In this document: in pieces, positions 32,063-40,705 of the stretch | Layout: every line of letters starts with the position of its first letter | Numbering within the stretch: position 1 is the stretch's first letter | Origin: DLAJ01 sp964655525 | GTDB lineage: Bacteria; Bacillota; Clostridia; Lachnospirales; Lachnospiraceae | Direction: 5' to 3' | DNA: 64,000 bases | NCBI GenBank assembly: GCA_964655525.1 | Contig: CAZZNE010000005.1 | Coordinates: 1-64,000 of the forward strand | The notes under the pieces: generated by a model | What the model was told of the DNA's origin: nothing | The model's database searches: none | Seen by the model: the letters and a program-made list of their open reading frames with translations, nothing else | Position numbers and translations under genes: made by a program

Positions 32063-33037
32063 ATGTGTACCTGTATCGTAATGGGAAAAAATCATCGTTA
32101 TTTTGGAAGAACCTTAGATTATGAATGCCGCTTCGGAGAAAGTGCTGCGATCACGCCGAGAAACTATCCGTTCTCACTCAAAAACGGTTCGGCGATCCGC
32201 ACGCGATATGCCATGAACGGTATGGCGACGGTCGTGGGTGACTATCCGCTATACGCGGAGGCGGTCAACGAAAAAGGCCTGGCGATGGCGGGCTTAAATT
32301 TCCCGGGAAGCGCAGTCTATTTTGATCCGGCTGAGGGAAAGCTGAACCTCACGCCTTTTGAGCTGATTCCATGGTTTTTGGGACAGTACGAGACAGCAGC
32401 GCAGGTGCGGGAGTGCCTTCCGGGGCTGGTCATCACGAATGTGCCGTTTTCCGAAAAGCTTCCGCTTAGCTGGCTTCATTGGATGATATCCGACAAAAAC
32501 GAGTGCATTGTGATAGAGCAGACGAACGAGGGCTTGCGGTGGTATGAAAATCCGACCGGTGTCATGACGAATAATCCGCCTTTTCCGTTTCAGATGATGA
32601 ACCTTCGAAATTATCTGAATCTGTCGCCGAATGATCCGGTCAACCGCTTTTCTGACCGACTCACGCTGCTGCCGTATGGGAGGGGAATGGGCGCGATCGG
32701 TCTGCCCGGAGATAATTCCCCTGAATCCAGGTTTGTGCGGGCAGCGTTCAACAAGCTCAATTCCGAATGCGCGGAGGATGAGATCAGCTGTGTGACACAG
32801 TTCTTCCATGTGCTGGAATCGGTTTCACTCGTGCGCGGAGCGACGATCACGGAGGACGGAAAGCCGGATATCACGAACTATAGCTGCTGCGTGGACACAG
32901 AGAGCGGAACCTATTATTACAGGACGTATACAAACAGTCAGATTACGGCAGTCAAAATGACCGAGAAGGAAAAAAATGCCCCAGCGCTGATCAATATCCC
33001 GCTTGTGGAAGAACAACAGATATATTATGTAAACTAG
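32063..33037 (+). CDS. Choloylglycine hydrolase-family protein, probable bile salt hydrolase
   Basis: These Ntn hydrolases cleave the amide bond of glycine- or taurine-conjugated bile acids. After removal of Met1 the catalytic Cys2 becomes N-terminal (MCTCI). Other active-site residues are in place: FGRTLDYE, a GLNFPG Asn, the TNNPPFPFQ Asn, and SPESRF Arg. The 324-residue length matches bile salt hydrolases, and no signal peptide is present, which is usual for them. An in-frame TTG at 32057 is rejected as start because it would bury the catalytic Cys. Penicillin V acylase activity is an alternative. It is a single-gene unit after rnpB. Confidence 0.88.
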   Translation: MCTCIVMGKNHRYFGRTLDYECRFGESAAITPRNYPFSLKNGSAIRTRYAMNGMATVVGDYPLYAEAVNEKGLAMAGLNFPGSAVYFDPAEGKLNLTPFELIPWFLGQYETAAQVRECLPGLVITNVPFSEKLPLSWLHWMISDKNECIVIEQTNEGLRWYENPTGVMTNNPPFPFQMMNLRNYLNLSPNDPVNRFSDRLTLLPYGRGMGAIGLPGDNSPESRFVRAAFNKLNSECAEDEISCVTQFFHVLESVSLVRGATITEDGKPDITNYSCCVDTESGTYYYRTYTNSQITAVKMTEKEKNAPALINIPLVEEQQIYYVN

Positions 33038-33055
33038 ACCGTAAAACAGGCCGGC

Positions 33056-33112
33056 CTACGCAATGCTTTGTAAAGAAACAGCCCATTTCAGCCATTTTTC
33101 TTTGTTGTCCAT
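33056..33112 (-). pseudogene. N-terminal stub of a Nudix hydrolase gene
   Basis: On the minus strand an ATG (33112-33110) is preceded by a perfect AGGAGGT (33127-33121) at 8-nt spacing. It reads MDNKEKWLKWAVSLQSIA and then stops at TAG (33058-33056). The 18 residues match the start of proteins with the Nudix hydrolase N-terminal domain (family PF12535), where ELQSIAQAG follows. The remainder of the gene has been replaced by the bile salt hydrolase 3' end, so this is a deletion remnant. Confidence 0.55.
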
Positions 33113-33138
33113 AGGGATCCACCTCCTGTCATCTTGCT

Positions 33139-33167
33139 TTGATCGACAAATTATTGTATCATAAAAT
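33139..33167 (+). promoter_or_regulatory. Promoter of the S41 peptidase operon
   Basis: TTGATC (33139-33144) and TAAAAT (33162-33167) are separated by 17 nt. Confidence 0.5.
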
Positions 33168-33198
33168 GTAACAGTTCAAAAGAGGCAGGAGAAAACGG

Positions 33199-34731
33199 AT
33201 GATACTGGAAAAGAAAGAAACGATCAAGATCAAAGAGCGCGGGAACAGAAAAAAAGCGAAAAGAGGACGGAAGATTCTTTGTCTCTCAGCGCATATCGTA
33301 CTGCTTGTCCTGACATTTTTATTGCTGCCGCTCAATCTCTTTGTTGTCAATTTCCCTGAATGGCTCGTCGTGCTCTGCGGGAGCGCGGCGCTGGCACTGT
33401 TGATCTTTTATCTGATCATGTTTCGAACCAAGCTGGTCACTAAGATTTTGCTGCCGGTATTATCCGTCGTTATCGTGGTGCTCTGTGTGCTTGTGACGTA
33501 TTGTTGTCCGTATTGGAATTCCTATTCGTTTAAGCAGGTTGATACGGTGTGGCTGAATTTTGATGAAGAATTAACTTATCAACAGGCTGCGGAGGACTTA
33601 GCGGCGGCGATGCGGCATCTTGCGCATGTGCATCCGATGTTTCGAGGCGGCTTAACGCCCGAGATACAGGAACGGTATGACGCTTCACTGGGGCGCTTAA
33701 AGGAGATGCAGACGATCACGGTAAACGATTTGCGGCGGGAGCTTCAGACGGTGCTCAATCCGATGCATGACGCACATACTACAACGTATAACAGCTGGCC
33801 TGAGGACCGTTATCTGTCGGATATTCCGATGATGCAGCAGGGAGGATATACTGTATATTCCGTAAATGGCAGGACAACGGAGGAAATTGTGGAGGCGGCA
33901 GCGCCGTACTATTCTTATGAGACAAAGGACTGGATCACGGTGGATGTCGGCAGCCTTGCAGCGCTTTCGTTTTGCGGCTATGAGGAGCCGTTTACCTTTG
34001 TGTGGATAAACGAAGAGGGGGACATGATAACGGAAACCTATACCGCGGACGATTTTGTTCCGTGGGAATCCTTATTTACGCCGGAGGATGGTTATGACGG
34101 GGAACCGGATGCGGAGGCGGACAGCCCGTTTGTTTTTTATGAAATTGACGAAGAAAAGTCCCTTGCCATCCTGACGCTTACCGCCTGCAATTACAACGAT
34201 GAATATATCCGTTGTGTGAGGGAGATGTTTCAGGAAGTAAAAGAAAAGCACATTCAAAATGTGGCAGTCGATGTTCGCGGAAACGGCGGAGGAAATTCGC
34301 TTGTCGCCAATGAATTTATTAAATATCTGCCGGTTGCGCGGTATCGTGATATGCCGTGTGACTGGCGGTGGGGATGGTTTGTTGTTTCGTTTGACGGCTC
34401 GGTAAAAAATAAACAATACGTGGATTTGCTCTTCGACGGAAAAGTTTATGTGCTGACTGACAGCAGTTCGTTCTCTGCGGCAATGGATTTTGCGCTGATC
34501 ATTCAGGATAACGGGCTTGGGGATGTCGTAGGAATCGCTCCGGGGAATGCCGTGAACAGCTACGGAGATGTAGCGGTGTTCTCGCTGCCGAACAGCGGAC
34601 TGCTCATGCAGATTTCCACAAAGAAATGGTACCGCATTGATGAGACAAATACAGACGATTATGTGGTGCCGGATTTTCCGGGAGAGGATGCGCTTACCGT
34701 GCTGTATTCTGTTTTGGAGGCGGAAAGATGA
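33199..34731 (+). CDS. Membrane-anchored S41-family peptidase-like protein
   Basis: Three hydrophobic segments lie at about 28-50, 57-75 and 80-100. The outer part contains a tail-specific protease fold: an N-terminal helical domain, VDVRGNGGGNSLVANEFI, and VYVLTDSSSFSAAMDFALI, where Ser426 is the best candidate nucleophile. The canonical lysine downstream is not obvious by eye, so activity is uncertain. The substrate is unknown. The start overlaps no other gene, and the stop codon overlaps the start of the next gene by four bases. Confidence 0.78.
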   Translation: MILEKKETIKIKERGNRKKAKRGRKILCLSAHIVLLVLTFLLLPLNLFVVNFPEWLVVLCGSAALALLIFYLIMFRTKLVTKILLPVLSVVIVVLCVLVTYCCPYWNSYSFKQVDTVWLNFDEELTYQQAAEDLAAAMRHLAHVHPMFRGGLTPEIQERYDASLGRLKEMQTITVNDLRRELQTVLNPMHDAHTTTYNSWPEDRYLSDIPMMQQGGYTVYSVNGRTTEEIVEAAAPYYSYETKDWITVDVGSLAALSFCGYEEPFTFVWINEEGDMITETYTADDFVPWESLFTPEDGYDGEPDAEADSPFVFYEIDEEKSLAILTLTACNYNDEYIRCVREMFQEVKEKHIQNVAVDVRGNGGGNSLVANEFIKYLPVARYRDMPCDWRWGWFVVSFDGSVKNKQYVDLLFDGKVYVLTDSSSFSAAMDFALIIQDNGLGDVVGIAPGNAVNSYGDVAVFSLPNSGLLMQISTKKWYRIDETNTDDYVVPDFPGEDALTVLYSVLEAER

Positions 34732-35117
34732 CAAGAAAAGAAGTGTTTTCGTATAGCAGGAAAGCTTATCGGATCGAGCCGGATTACCCGTTTCGCGAGG
34801 ATTTCGATTCCGCCGTGCTGCGGCATCGGGATACAAAAAAGTGGTTTGCGCTCGTCATGCATGTAAAGGCGGATAAGCTGGGATATGAGGGAGAAGAGCA
34901 GATCGACATCCTCACCATGAAATCGGAGCCGATGCTCATTGATTCCCTTGTGCTGCGTCCCGGCTTTCACAGGGCATATCATATGAATAAAACGAAATGG
35001 TTCAGTGTAGAATTAAAGGATACGGTTTCCGCAGAGGAAATCAAAAGCCTGATGGATCTAAGCTATGAGCTGACGGAAAAATCTATGAAACGGAGGGGTG
35101 AACAATGTGTATCGTGA
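34728..35117 (+). CDS. MmcQ/YjbR family protein
   Basis: The 129-residue protein matches the MmcQ/YjbR fold: FALVMHVKADKLGYEG, DILTMKSEP, PGFHRAYHMNKTKWFSVEL and a final helical SLMDLSYELTEK. Members have a double-winged, DNA-binding-like fold but no established role. It overlaps the S41 gene by four bases (ATGA) and the nucleoside kinase gene by 13, indicating translational coupling of the three. Confidence 0.88.
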   Translation: MTRKEVFSYSRKAYRIEPDYPFREDFDSAVLRHRDTKKWFALVMHVKADKLGYEGEEQIDILTMKSEPMLIDSLVLRPGFHRAYHMNKTKWFSVELKDTVSAEEIKSLMDLSYELTEKSMKRRGEQCVS

Positions 35118-36760
35118 CAATGGATGGGGTTCAAAAAGAATATCCGCAGGGCATCACCTATGAGGAAATCGTGCGCGAGGGTGAGAGCGAGCCGGGCGAT
35201 GAGGCGGTGCTTGTCAGGGTAAACGGTAAGGTACGGGAGCTGTGTAAGCATTTAGAGGGAGATTGTATCATAGAAAAAATCGGGCGCAGCGATACGATGG
35301 GGCACAAGACCTATGTGCGTTCCGCTATTTTTTTGTTTGTCAAAGCGGCAACCGATACGATCGGCGCGGAACATATTGAGGAATTAAAGGTCGAATTTGC
35401 GATCGGTAAGGGATATTATATTTCCGCCAGAGGAAATTTTACGCCCTCGGAGGAGCTTGCAGAGCGGATCGAAAAAAGAATGCGTGAGATGACGGAGGCA
35501 AAGCTGCCGATCATAAAGCAGACCTATCCGTCGGCGGAGGCGGTCGCCATGTTTGCCGAAAACGGTATGAGTGATAAAGAAAAACTGTTCCGCTACCGTC
35601 GAAGCTCGTCCATCAACGTATATACGCTTGACGGCTACCATGATTATTATTATGGATATATGATGCCAAACACCGATTATATCCGCTATTATGAGGTGTT
35701 GTGCCACGAGAACGGCTTTATTTTGAATCTGCCCGACATGGGGAATCCGAAAGAGCTTGTTCCTTTTGCACCGCAGAAAAAGCTGTTCGACACGCTTGTG
35801 GAGTCGGAGCGATGGAGTAATTTGTTCGGACTTGACACGATCGGCGATTTGAACGATCAGATTTGTTACGGGAATATCAGCGACCTGATCCTTGTGCAGG
35901 AGGCACAGCAGGAGCGCAGGATCGGTGAGATCGCGCAGGAGATCGTGAAGCGGGGCAATGTCAAATTTGTGATGATCGCGGGACCGTCTTCGTCGGGCAA
36001 GACGACATTTTCCCATCGCCTTTCGATCCAGCTTCGGACACTCGGCATGAATCCGCATCCGATCGGCGTGGATGATTATTTTGTTAACAGGGAAAAAACG
36101 CCGCTTGATGAGAACGGCGATTATAATTTTGAATGTCTGGAAGCGATCGATGTGGAGCAGTTCAATGAGGATATGACAAGACTGCTTGCGGGGGAGACTG
36201 TGGAACTGCCGAGCTTTAACTTTAAGACGGGGCAGAGGGAGTATAAAGGCAATTACAAAACGCTCGGCGAAGATGATATTCTCGTGATCGAGGGCATTCA
36301 CTGTCTCAATGACAAGCTCTCCTACACGCTGCCGACGGAAAGTAAATATAAGATTTATATCAGTGCGCTCACAACCTTAAATATCGATGAACATAACCGG
36401 ATTCCGACAACGGACGGGCGTCTGCTGCGCCGCATGGTGCGCGACGCGAGGACGCGGGGGGCGACGGCAAAGCGGACGATCCAGATGTGGCAGTCCGTTC
36501 GCAGGGGCGAGGAGGAAAACATTTTTCCGTATCAGGAGAGCGCGGATACGATGTTTAACTCCGCACTTATTTATGAGCTTGCTGTGATCAAGCAGTTTGC
36601 GGAGCCGTTATTATTCAGCATCCGACCGGAGGAGCCGGAGTATGACGAGGCGAAACGCCTGTTAAAATTCCTCGGCTATTTCCTCGGCATCACAAGCGAA
36701 AAACTGCCGTATAACTCCATTGTGCGTGAGTTTGTGGGCGGAAGCTGTTTCCCGGTGTAA
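35105..36760 (+). CDS. Nucleoside kinase with TGS-like N-terminus (uridine kinase-like)
   Basis: Residues 1 to about 60 resemble a TGS domain, residues about 65-250 resemble the threonyl-tRNA synthetase second additional domain, and the C-terminal half is a uridine kinase/phosphoribulokinase-type P-loop kinase. Walker A is GPSSSGKTT at 293-301; GVDDYF and VIEGIHCLND follow. This 551-residue architecture is widespread in clostridia and annotated 'nucleoside kinase'. The substrate has not been generally proven. It ends in a double-hairpin repeat. Confidence 0.92.
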   Translation: MCIVTMDGVQKEYPQGITYEEIVREGESEPGDEAVLVRVNGKVRELCKHLEGDCIIEKIGRSDTMGHKTYVRSAIFLFVKAATDTIGAEHIEELKVEFAIGKGYYISARGNFTPSEELAERIEKRMREMTEAKLPIIKQTYPSAEAVAMFAENGMSDKEKLFRYRRSSSINVYTLDGYHDYYYGYMMPNTDYIRYYEVLCHENGFILNLPDMGNPKELVPFAPQKKLFDTLVESERWSNLFGLDTIGDLNDQICYGNISDLILVQEAQQERRIGEIAQEIVKRGNVKFVMIAGPSSSGKTTFSHRLSIQLRTLGMNPHPIGVDDYFVNREKTPLDENGDYNFECLEAIDVEQFNEDMTRLLAGETVELPSFNFKTGQREYKGNYKTLGEDDILVIEGIHCLNDKLSYTLPTESKYKIYISALTTLNIDEHNRIPTTDGRLLRRMVRDARTRGATAKRTIQMWQSVRRGEEENIFPYQESADTMFNSALIYELAVIKQFAEPLLFSIRPEEPEYDEAKRLLKFLGYFLGITSEKLPYNSIVREFVGGSCFPV

Positions 36761-36761
36761 A

Positions 36762-36831
36762 AACGAATGGCATAAAACGCCATTCGTTCGAAGAATCCGC
36801 TTTGCGGATTCTTCTGGCTTGAGAAATTTCT
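36762..36831 (+). repeat. Interspersed double-hairpin repeat, copy 3
   Basis: Stem 1 pairs AACGAATGGC (36762-36771) with GCCATTCGTT (36779-36788). Stem 2 pairs GAAGAATCCGC (36790-36800) with GCGGATTCTTC (36804-36814). The tail TGG..TTGAGAAATTTC is nearly identical to that of copy 1. Stem 1 lies directly after the kinase stop codon and may terminate it. Confidence 0.65.
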
Positions 36832-36885
36832 ACGGGTTAAAAAAGAACGCGTTGCGTTTTCAAGTGATTTGTCGTGGGTAGAAAA

Positions 36886-37698
36886 ATGAACAAAATCAGG
36901 CGGACGGTCAGGAAAAGAGGACAGAAGGGAATCGTGCGCGCGCGGCTTCTTGCTGTTGCGCTTTTTCTGGCGCTTGCGTGTCTGTGCGGGGTGCTGTATA
37001 TGACCGGTTTTTTGTCTGTGCAAAAAACCGTTTTCGAGGAGGCTTATGACACGCGGGCGGCTTCGCTTGGCGTTGTTAAGATTGTATGCGGCGATTTTCG
37101 CGGCAGCGGCGTGGTGATCGCGCAGGATGAAGAAGGTCTCGTGATCGTTTCGGCAAAGCATTTGCTCATGTATGATGTGCGGGCGAAGGTGAGCTTCATT
37201 GGGATGGAAAGCGGAGAACATGTGGCAGGGAACGTGATCGGTTACGCTGCGTCTTATGATCTTGCTTTTCTGCATGTACCGCTGTCGGCGCTTCCGGCCA
37301 AACTCGCTGATGATGCGAAAAACATGTGTACTGCGGAAAATGAATCCGATATGACGTGGGCTGCGACGCCGGGTGCAGGCGGGCAGCAGGCAGTGATCCG
37401 CACAGACGATGCCTACCGGGAGCTGCGGGCGGGAGATTCCGTCATGCAGATCGGTCTTTCCGAGGATGCGGAATTGGAATACTATATAGGCGTTGCACAG
37501 GCAAAAGAAGTTCTGATCAGCGATTACAACGCGTGCATGCTCTTAAACGAATGCTATGCCGAAGCGGGCATGAGCGGCGGCGGCGCTTTTGACGAAAACG
37601 GGCGTCTGGTCGGTATCATCATTGCGGGAGATGCACAGGGAACAGTCTGCATGCCGATGACGACGGTGCTTGAGGAGTATCGGGAGCTTATATGGTGA
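36886..37698 (+). CDS. Membrane-anchored trypsin-like serine protease
   Basis: An Arg/Lys-rich N-terminus precedes one membrane helix (about 22-42). The outer domain keeps the chymotrypsin-fold triad in order: His92 (SAKHLL), Asp125 (YDLAFLHV) and Ser230 (AGMSGGG, where GNSGG is usual). It lacks a PDZ domain, unlike HtrA. The start could also be GTG at 36874; neither has a strong ribosome site. Substitutions around the triad leave activity open. Confidence 0.75.
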   Translation: MNKIRRTVRKRGQKGIVRARLLAVALFLALACLCGVLYMTGFLSVQKTVFEEAYDTRAASLGVVKIVCGDFRGSGVVIAQDEEGLVIVSAKHLLMYDVRAKVSFIGMESGEHVAGNVIGYAASYDLAFLHVPLSALPAKLADDAKNMCTAENESDMTWAATPGAGGQQAVIRTDDAYRELRAGDSVMQIGLSEDAELEYYIGVAQAKEVLISDYNACMLLNECYAEAGMSGGGAFDENGRLVGIIIAGDAQGTVCMPMTTVLEEYRELIW

Positions 37699-37821
37699 TA
37701 TGGCAAGTCATTATTGCTTTTGGATGCGCTATGTTAATAAAATGCAAAAGGGCGAAAGAAATTATCCTGAGACATGTATGGGAAGAATAAAGCGAGGCAG
37801 GCTATCATATCGGAGGGATTT

Positions 37822-38313
37822 ATGATTTTGTATCATGGAAGTAATGTAGTTGTTTCAGAACCAAAGCTGATTCCGCAAAATCGTTTTCTGGATTTTGGTT
37901 ACGGGTTCTATACTACGACGAATAAAGCGCAGGCTGTCGCTTTTTCGGATAAGGTATTTAAGCGCCGCAAGGGTGGTAGTAAAGTTGTTAATATTTATGA
38001 AATTGATGAACAGAAAGCATTTGCAGAATGCTCTGTCCTGCGATTTGATGCACCTGACGAGACATGGCTTGATTTTGTATCTGAAAACAGGTCAGGAAAT
38101 TATAAAGGAGAAATATTTGATTTTGTATATGGTCCTGTTGCGAATGATGATGTGTATACGACGTTTACGCTTTATACAGCCGGAGTATTAACAAAGGAGC
38201 AGACCTTGGAGAGTCTTAAAATCAAGAAGTTATATGACCAGTTAGTATTGACTTCGGAAAGGGCATTACGTTTTCTCAAATTCAAGGGAACCGTGTCAGG
38301 GGAGGAGAAGTAA
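37822..38313 (+). CDS. DUF3990 family protein (ADP-ribosyltransferase-like fold suspected)
   Basis: The 163-residue protein starts MILYHGSNVVVSEPKL and continues FGYGFYTTTNKAQAVAFSDK, the DUF3990 signature. The order YHGS, then YTT, then a central acidic residue resembles ADP-ribosyltransferase folds; that catalytic assignment is inference. GGAGGG precedes the ATG at 37822, which is preferred to 37774. The stop codon overlaps the start of a DUF3791 gene by one base, and a second DUF3791 gene follows. This trio recurs in clostridia and resembles a toxin-antitoxin arrangement. Confidence 0.8.
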   Translation: MILYHGSNVVVSEPKLIPQNRFLDFGYGFYTTTNKAQAVAFSDKVFKRRKGGSKVVNIYEIDEQKAFAECSVLRFDAPDETWLDFVSENRSGNYKGEIFDFVYGPVANDDVYTTFTLYTAGVLTKEQTLESLKIKKLYDQLVLTSERALRFLKFKGTVSGEEK

Positions 38314-38552
38314 TGGAGAAGAAAAAGTTTGAGGCGATGCTTGTACTTCTTGTCCCGCAAGTTGTCCATTTGATAGCGGAGCATTATTCTTGTGATGAAA
38401 TGGCGGCCTCAAGAGAATTTTACGATTCTAAGGTATATTCTTTTTTGGAACAGGAAGATACAAAACTGTGGCATTTGAGCGCGCTGATGTTATTTACGAT
38501 GTTTGAGGAAGAAAAAAGAACTGGCACAGTTACGTTCCCGGAGGAGGCGTGA
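38313..38552 (+). CDS. DUF3791-like small protein
   Basis: This 79-residue acidic, helical protein has the pattern MLVLLVPQVVHLIAEHYSCDE...FYDSKVYSFLEQEDTKLWHLSALML, as in DUF3791 proteins. It is coupled to the DUF3990 gene by a TAATG overlap with GGGGAGGAG upstream. It is a candidate partner or antitoxin of the DUF3990 protein. Confidence 0.7.
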   Translation: MEKKKFEAMLVLLVPQVVHLIAEHYSCDEMAASREFYDSKVYSFLEQEDTKLWHLSALMLFTMFEEEKRTGTVTFPEEA

Positions 38553-38554
38553 TC

Positions 38555-38767
38555 ATGAGTAAAGAAGGACATTTTTTAATCTATTGTACCGAACAGTATA
38601 AGTCTGCAAAAGGCTTAACGGGCAGACAGGTTTCCGAATTGTTCAGCCAATACAGTGTATGGGATTATATTTACTCCTGCTTTGAAGCATTGCATACCAC
38701 GGGAGAAAACTATATCATAGATGACATAGACCAATATATTGAAGCACGGCGGCAGGCAACGGCGTGA
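38555..38767 (+). CDS. DUF3791 family small protein
   Basis: The 70-residue protein contains FLIYCTEQYKSAKGLTGRQV, YSVWDYIYSCFEALHTTG and a D-rich end (IIDDIDQYIEARR), a typical DUF3791 pattern. GGAGG lies 7 nt before the ATG at 38555. It closes the DUF3990-DUF3791-DUF3791 module. Confidence 0.75.
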   Translation: MSKEGHFLIYCTEQYKSAKGLTGRQVSELFSQYSVWDYIYSCFEALHTTGENYIIDDIDQYIEARRQATA

Positions 38768-38807
38768 ATAGAAAAGTTCCGGTGTGGGAACACTGGGGCA
38801 TTACCTT

Positions 38808-39320
38808 TTACAACATATTCCAACCATCTTTGAAAAGGCCATAATAATAGAGGTCTGCCCAATTTCCATCATTGTCTTTTGCCTGACTTCGCTGGATTCT
38901 TTCCAACTGCATACCGAATTTTTTCATCAAGCCAATTGACTTTACGGTATCAATGGATTCAGCCAATATCTTGTGTGCATCCAGTTCATTGAAGGCATAA
39001 TCGATCACTGCTTTGCATGATTCATATGCATAACCCTGCCGCCAGAAATTTTTGTTGAAAATCCAGCCAATTTCGTATACGCCTTCGTCAAACATATTGA
39101 ACAGAATATATCCAATCATCTTACCGCTATCTTTATGTACCGCAGCGACAGCCCCTCTTTTTCTAATACAAAACTCCGACAAGAAATTAGACGTTTTTTC
39201 AAGGCTATATGCAGGTTCACAATTTTTCATTACTTCAGCATCGCTAAAAATATCATGTAAATCTTTAACGTCATCCATTGTATAGTCCCGAATGATCATT
39301 CTTTCAGTTTCAATATACAT
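38808..39320 (-). CDS. RimJ/RimL-type GNAT acetyltransferase
   Basis: The 170-residue protein begins MYIETERMIIRDYTMDDVKD, and later has EIGWIFNKNFWRQGYAYESCKAVIDYAF (split here: EIGWIFNKNF, then WRQGYAYESC) and LMKKFGMQLE, the layout of RimJ/RimL acetyltransferases. It may acetylate a ribosomal protein or an antibiotic; the substrate is unknown. TAAAGGAG lies just upstream on the minus strand, which supports the start at 39320 over one at 39428. It converges with the DUF3791 genes. Confidence 0.88.
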   Translation of the reverse strand: MYIETERMIIRDYTMDDVKDLHDIFSDAEVMKNCEPAYSLEKTSNFLSEFCIRKRGAVAAVHKDSGKMIGYILFNMFDEGVYEIGWIFNKNFWRQGYAYESCKAVIDYAFNELDAHKILAESIDTVKSIGLMKKFGMQLERIQRSQAKDNDGNWADLYYYGLFKDGWNML

Positions 39321-39455
39321 CTGTATTACTCCTTTAGATCCCGATTTGTTGTTTTTCACATTATCATAAGCATCCGTTAAATTCAATAGGAGCTGGTGAA
39401 ATTGCCGGGGGGTTATTCTGGCAAACATGATCCAAGAGACAACTGCAACCGGTAC

Positions 39456-39484
39456 TGGATTTTTAGAGACAAAGATGTTATGAT
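39456..39484 (+). promoter_or_regulatory. Candidate promoter of the COG0523 operon
   Basis: TGGATT (39456-39461) and TATGAT (39479-39484) are 17 nt apart, with an extended -10 TGT. No metal-regulator box was recognised. Confidence 0.45.
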
Positions 39485-39583
39485 ATGAGGTTAGAGAGTA
39501 TTTGAAATAAGAAAAAAGAATGAGGTACTCTGAACCGGTGCATGATACTGTGTGAAGGAGTCAAAAAGAATAGGAGGACGGTT

Positions 39584-40675
39584 ATGACTAAAATTAGTGT
39601 TTTCTCCGGTTTTTTGGGAGCGGGAAAAACCACATTGATCAAAAAGCTGTTAAAAGAGGCATTTGCGGGCGAACAGGTCGTGCTCATTGAGAACGAATTT
39701 GGCGAGATCGGAATTGACAGCGGGTTCCTAAAAGAAGCGGGAATTGAGATCAAGGAAATGAATTCCGGCTGTATCTGCTGTTCCCTTGTCGGAGATTTCG
39801 GAACGTCGTTAAAAGAGGTGCTTGCCACCTACCATCCTGAGCGGATTCTGATCGAGCCGTCCGGCGTCGGCAAGCTTTCCGATGTCATCCGTGCCGTAGA
39901 GAATGTGGACATGGGAGACGAGGTGACATTGGACAGCGCGGTGGCAGTCGTTGACGCAAGCAAGGCAAAAATGTATATCAAGAACTTCGGTGAGTTTTTT
40001 ATTAACCAGATCGAGCATGCAGGCACGATTGTGTTAAGCCGTACCGGCAATATCGCGATGGAGAAGTTGGAGGAGACGATCGCGCTGATCAGGGAGCATA
40101 ACGCGAAGGCGGCCATCATCACCACGCCGTGGGAGGAGATTGACGGAAAAGACATCTTAAAGGCGATGGAAGGCTCCTCCGACTTAAAGGATGAGCTGAT
40201 CCGTGAACTGATGGCGCATGAGGACGAACATGAACATCACCATCATCATGATGAGGATGAACATGAACATCACCATCACGATCATGATGAGGACGAACAT
40301 GAACATCATCACCATCAAGATCATGAGGAAGATGAGCACGAGCATCACCACCACCATGACGGGGAGTGCGACTGCCACCATCACCATCATCACCATGCCG
40401 ACGAGGTATTCCAGAGCTGGGGCATGGAGACGCCGGCGCGCTATCGCATGGACGAGATCGAGCGCATCTTAACAGAACTTGATAATGAGGAGCGTTACGG
40501 CATTGTGCTGCGTGCAAAGGGCATGGTTGCGGGAGAAGGAAATTCCTGGGTATACTTTGATTATGTTCCCGAGGAGCGCAACGTGCGCGAGGGAAAGCCG
40601 GATGTGACGGGCAAATTCTGTGTGATTGGTTCCAAACTGAACGAGGAACACTTAAAAGAATTGTTTACGAAATAA
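39584..40675 (+). CDS. COG0523/CobW-family G3E GTPase with His-rich metal-binding segment
   Basis: G3E GTPases of this family deliver metals, mainly zinc, to client proteins. Walker A GFLGAGKTT lies at 9-17, the family CxCC metal motif at SGCICCSL, and the GTPase guanine motif region before residue 170. Residues about 205-270 are almost entirely His, Asp and Glu, including runs of HHHHH and DEDEHEH, ideal for binding Zn or Ni. A CobW C-terminal domain follows. AGGAGG precedes the ATG. The next gene encodes a second, divergent CobW-like protein, and the pair probably works in the same metal pathway. Confidence 0.92.
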   Translation: MTKISVFSGFLGAGKTTLIKKLLKEAFAGEQVVLIENEFGEIGIDSGFLKEAGIEIKEMNSGCICCSLVGDFGTSLKEVLATYHPERILIEPSGVGKLSDVIRAVENVDMGDEVTLDSAVAVVDASKAKMYIKNFGEFFINQIEHAGTIVLSRTGNIAMEKLEETIALIREHNAKAAIITTPWEEIDGKDILKAMEGSSDLKDELIRELMAHEDEHEHHHHHDEDEHEHHHHDHDEDEHEHHHHQDHEEDEHEHHHHHDGECDCHHHHHHHADEVFQSWGMETPARYRMDEIERILTELDNEERYGIVLRAKGMVAGEGNSWVYFDYVPEERNVREGKPDVTGKFCVIGSKLNEEHLKELFTK

Positions 40676-40705
40676 ACGCGCAGCATTTTGAAAGGACGTG
40701 GAAAC

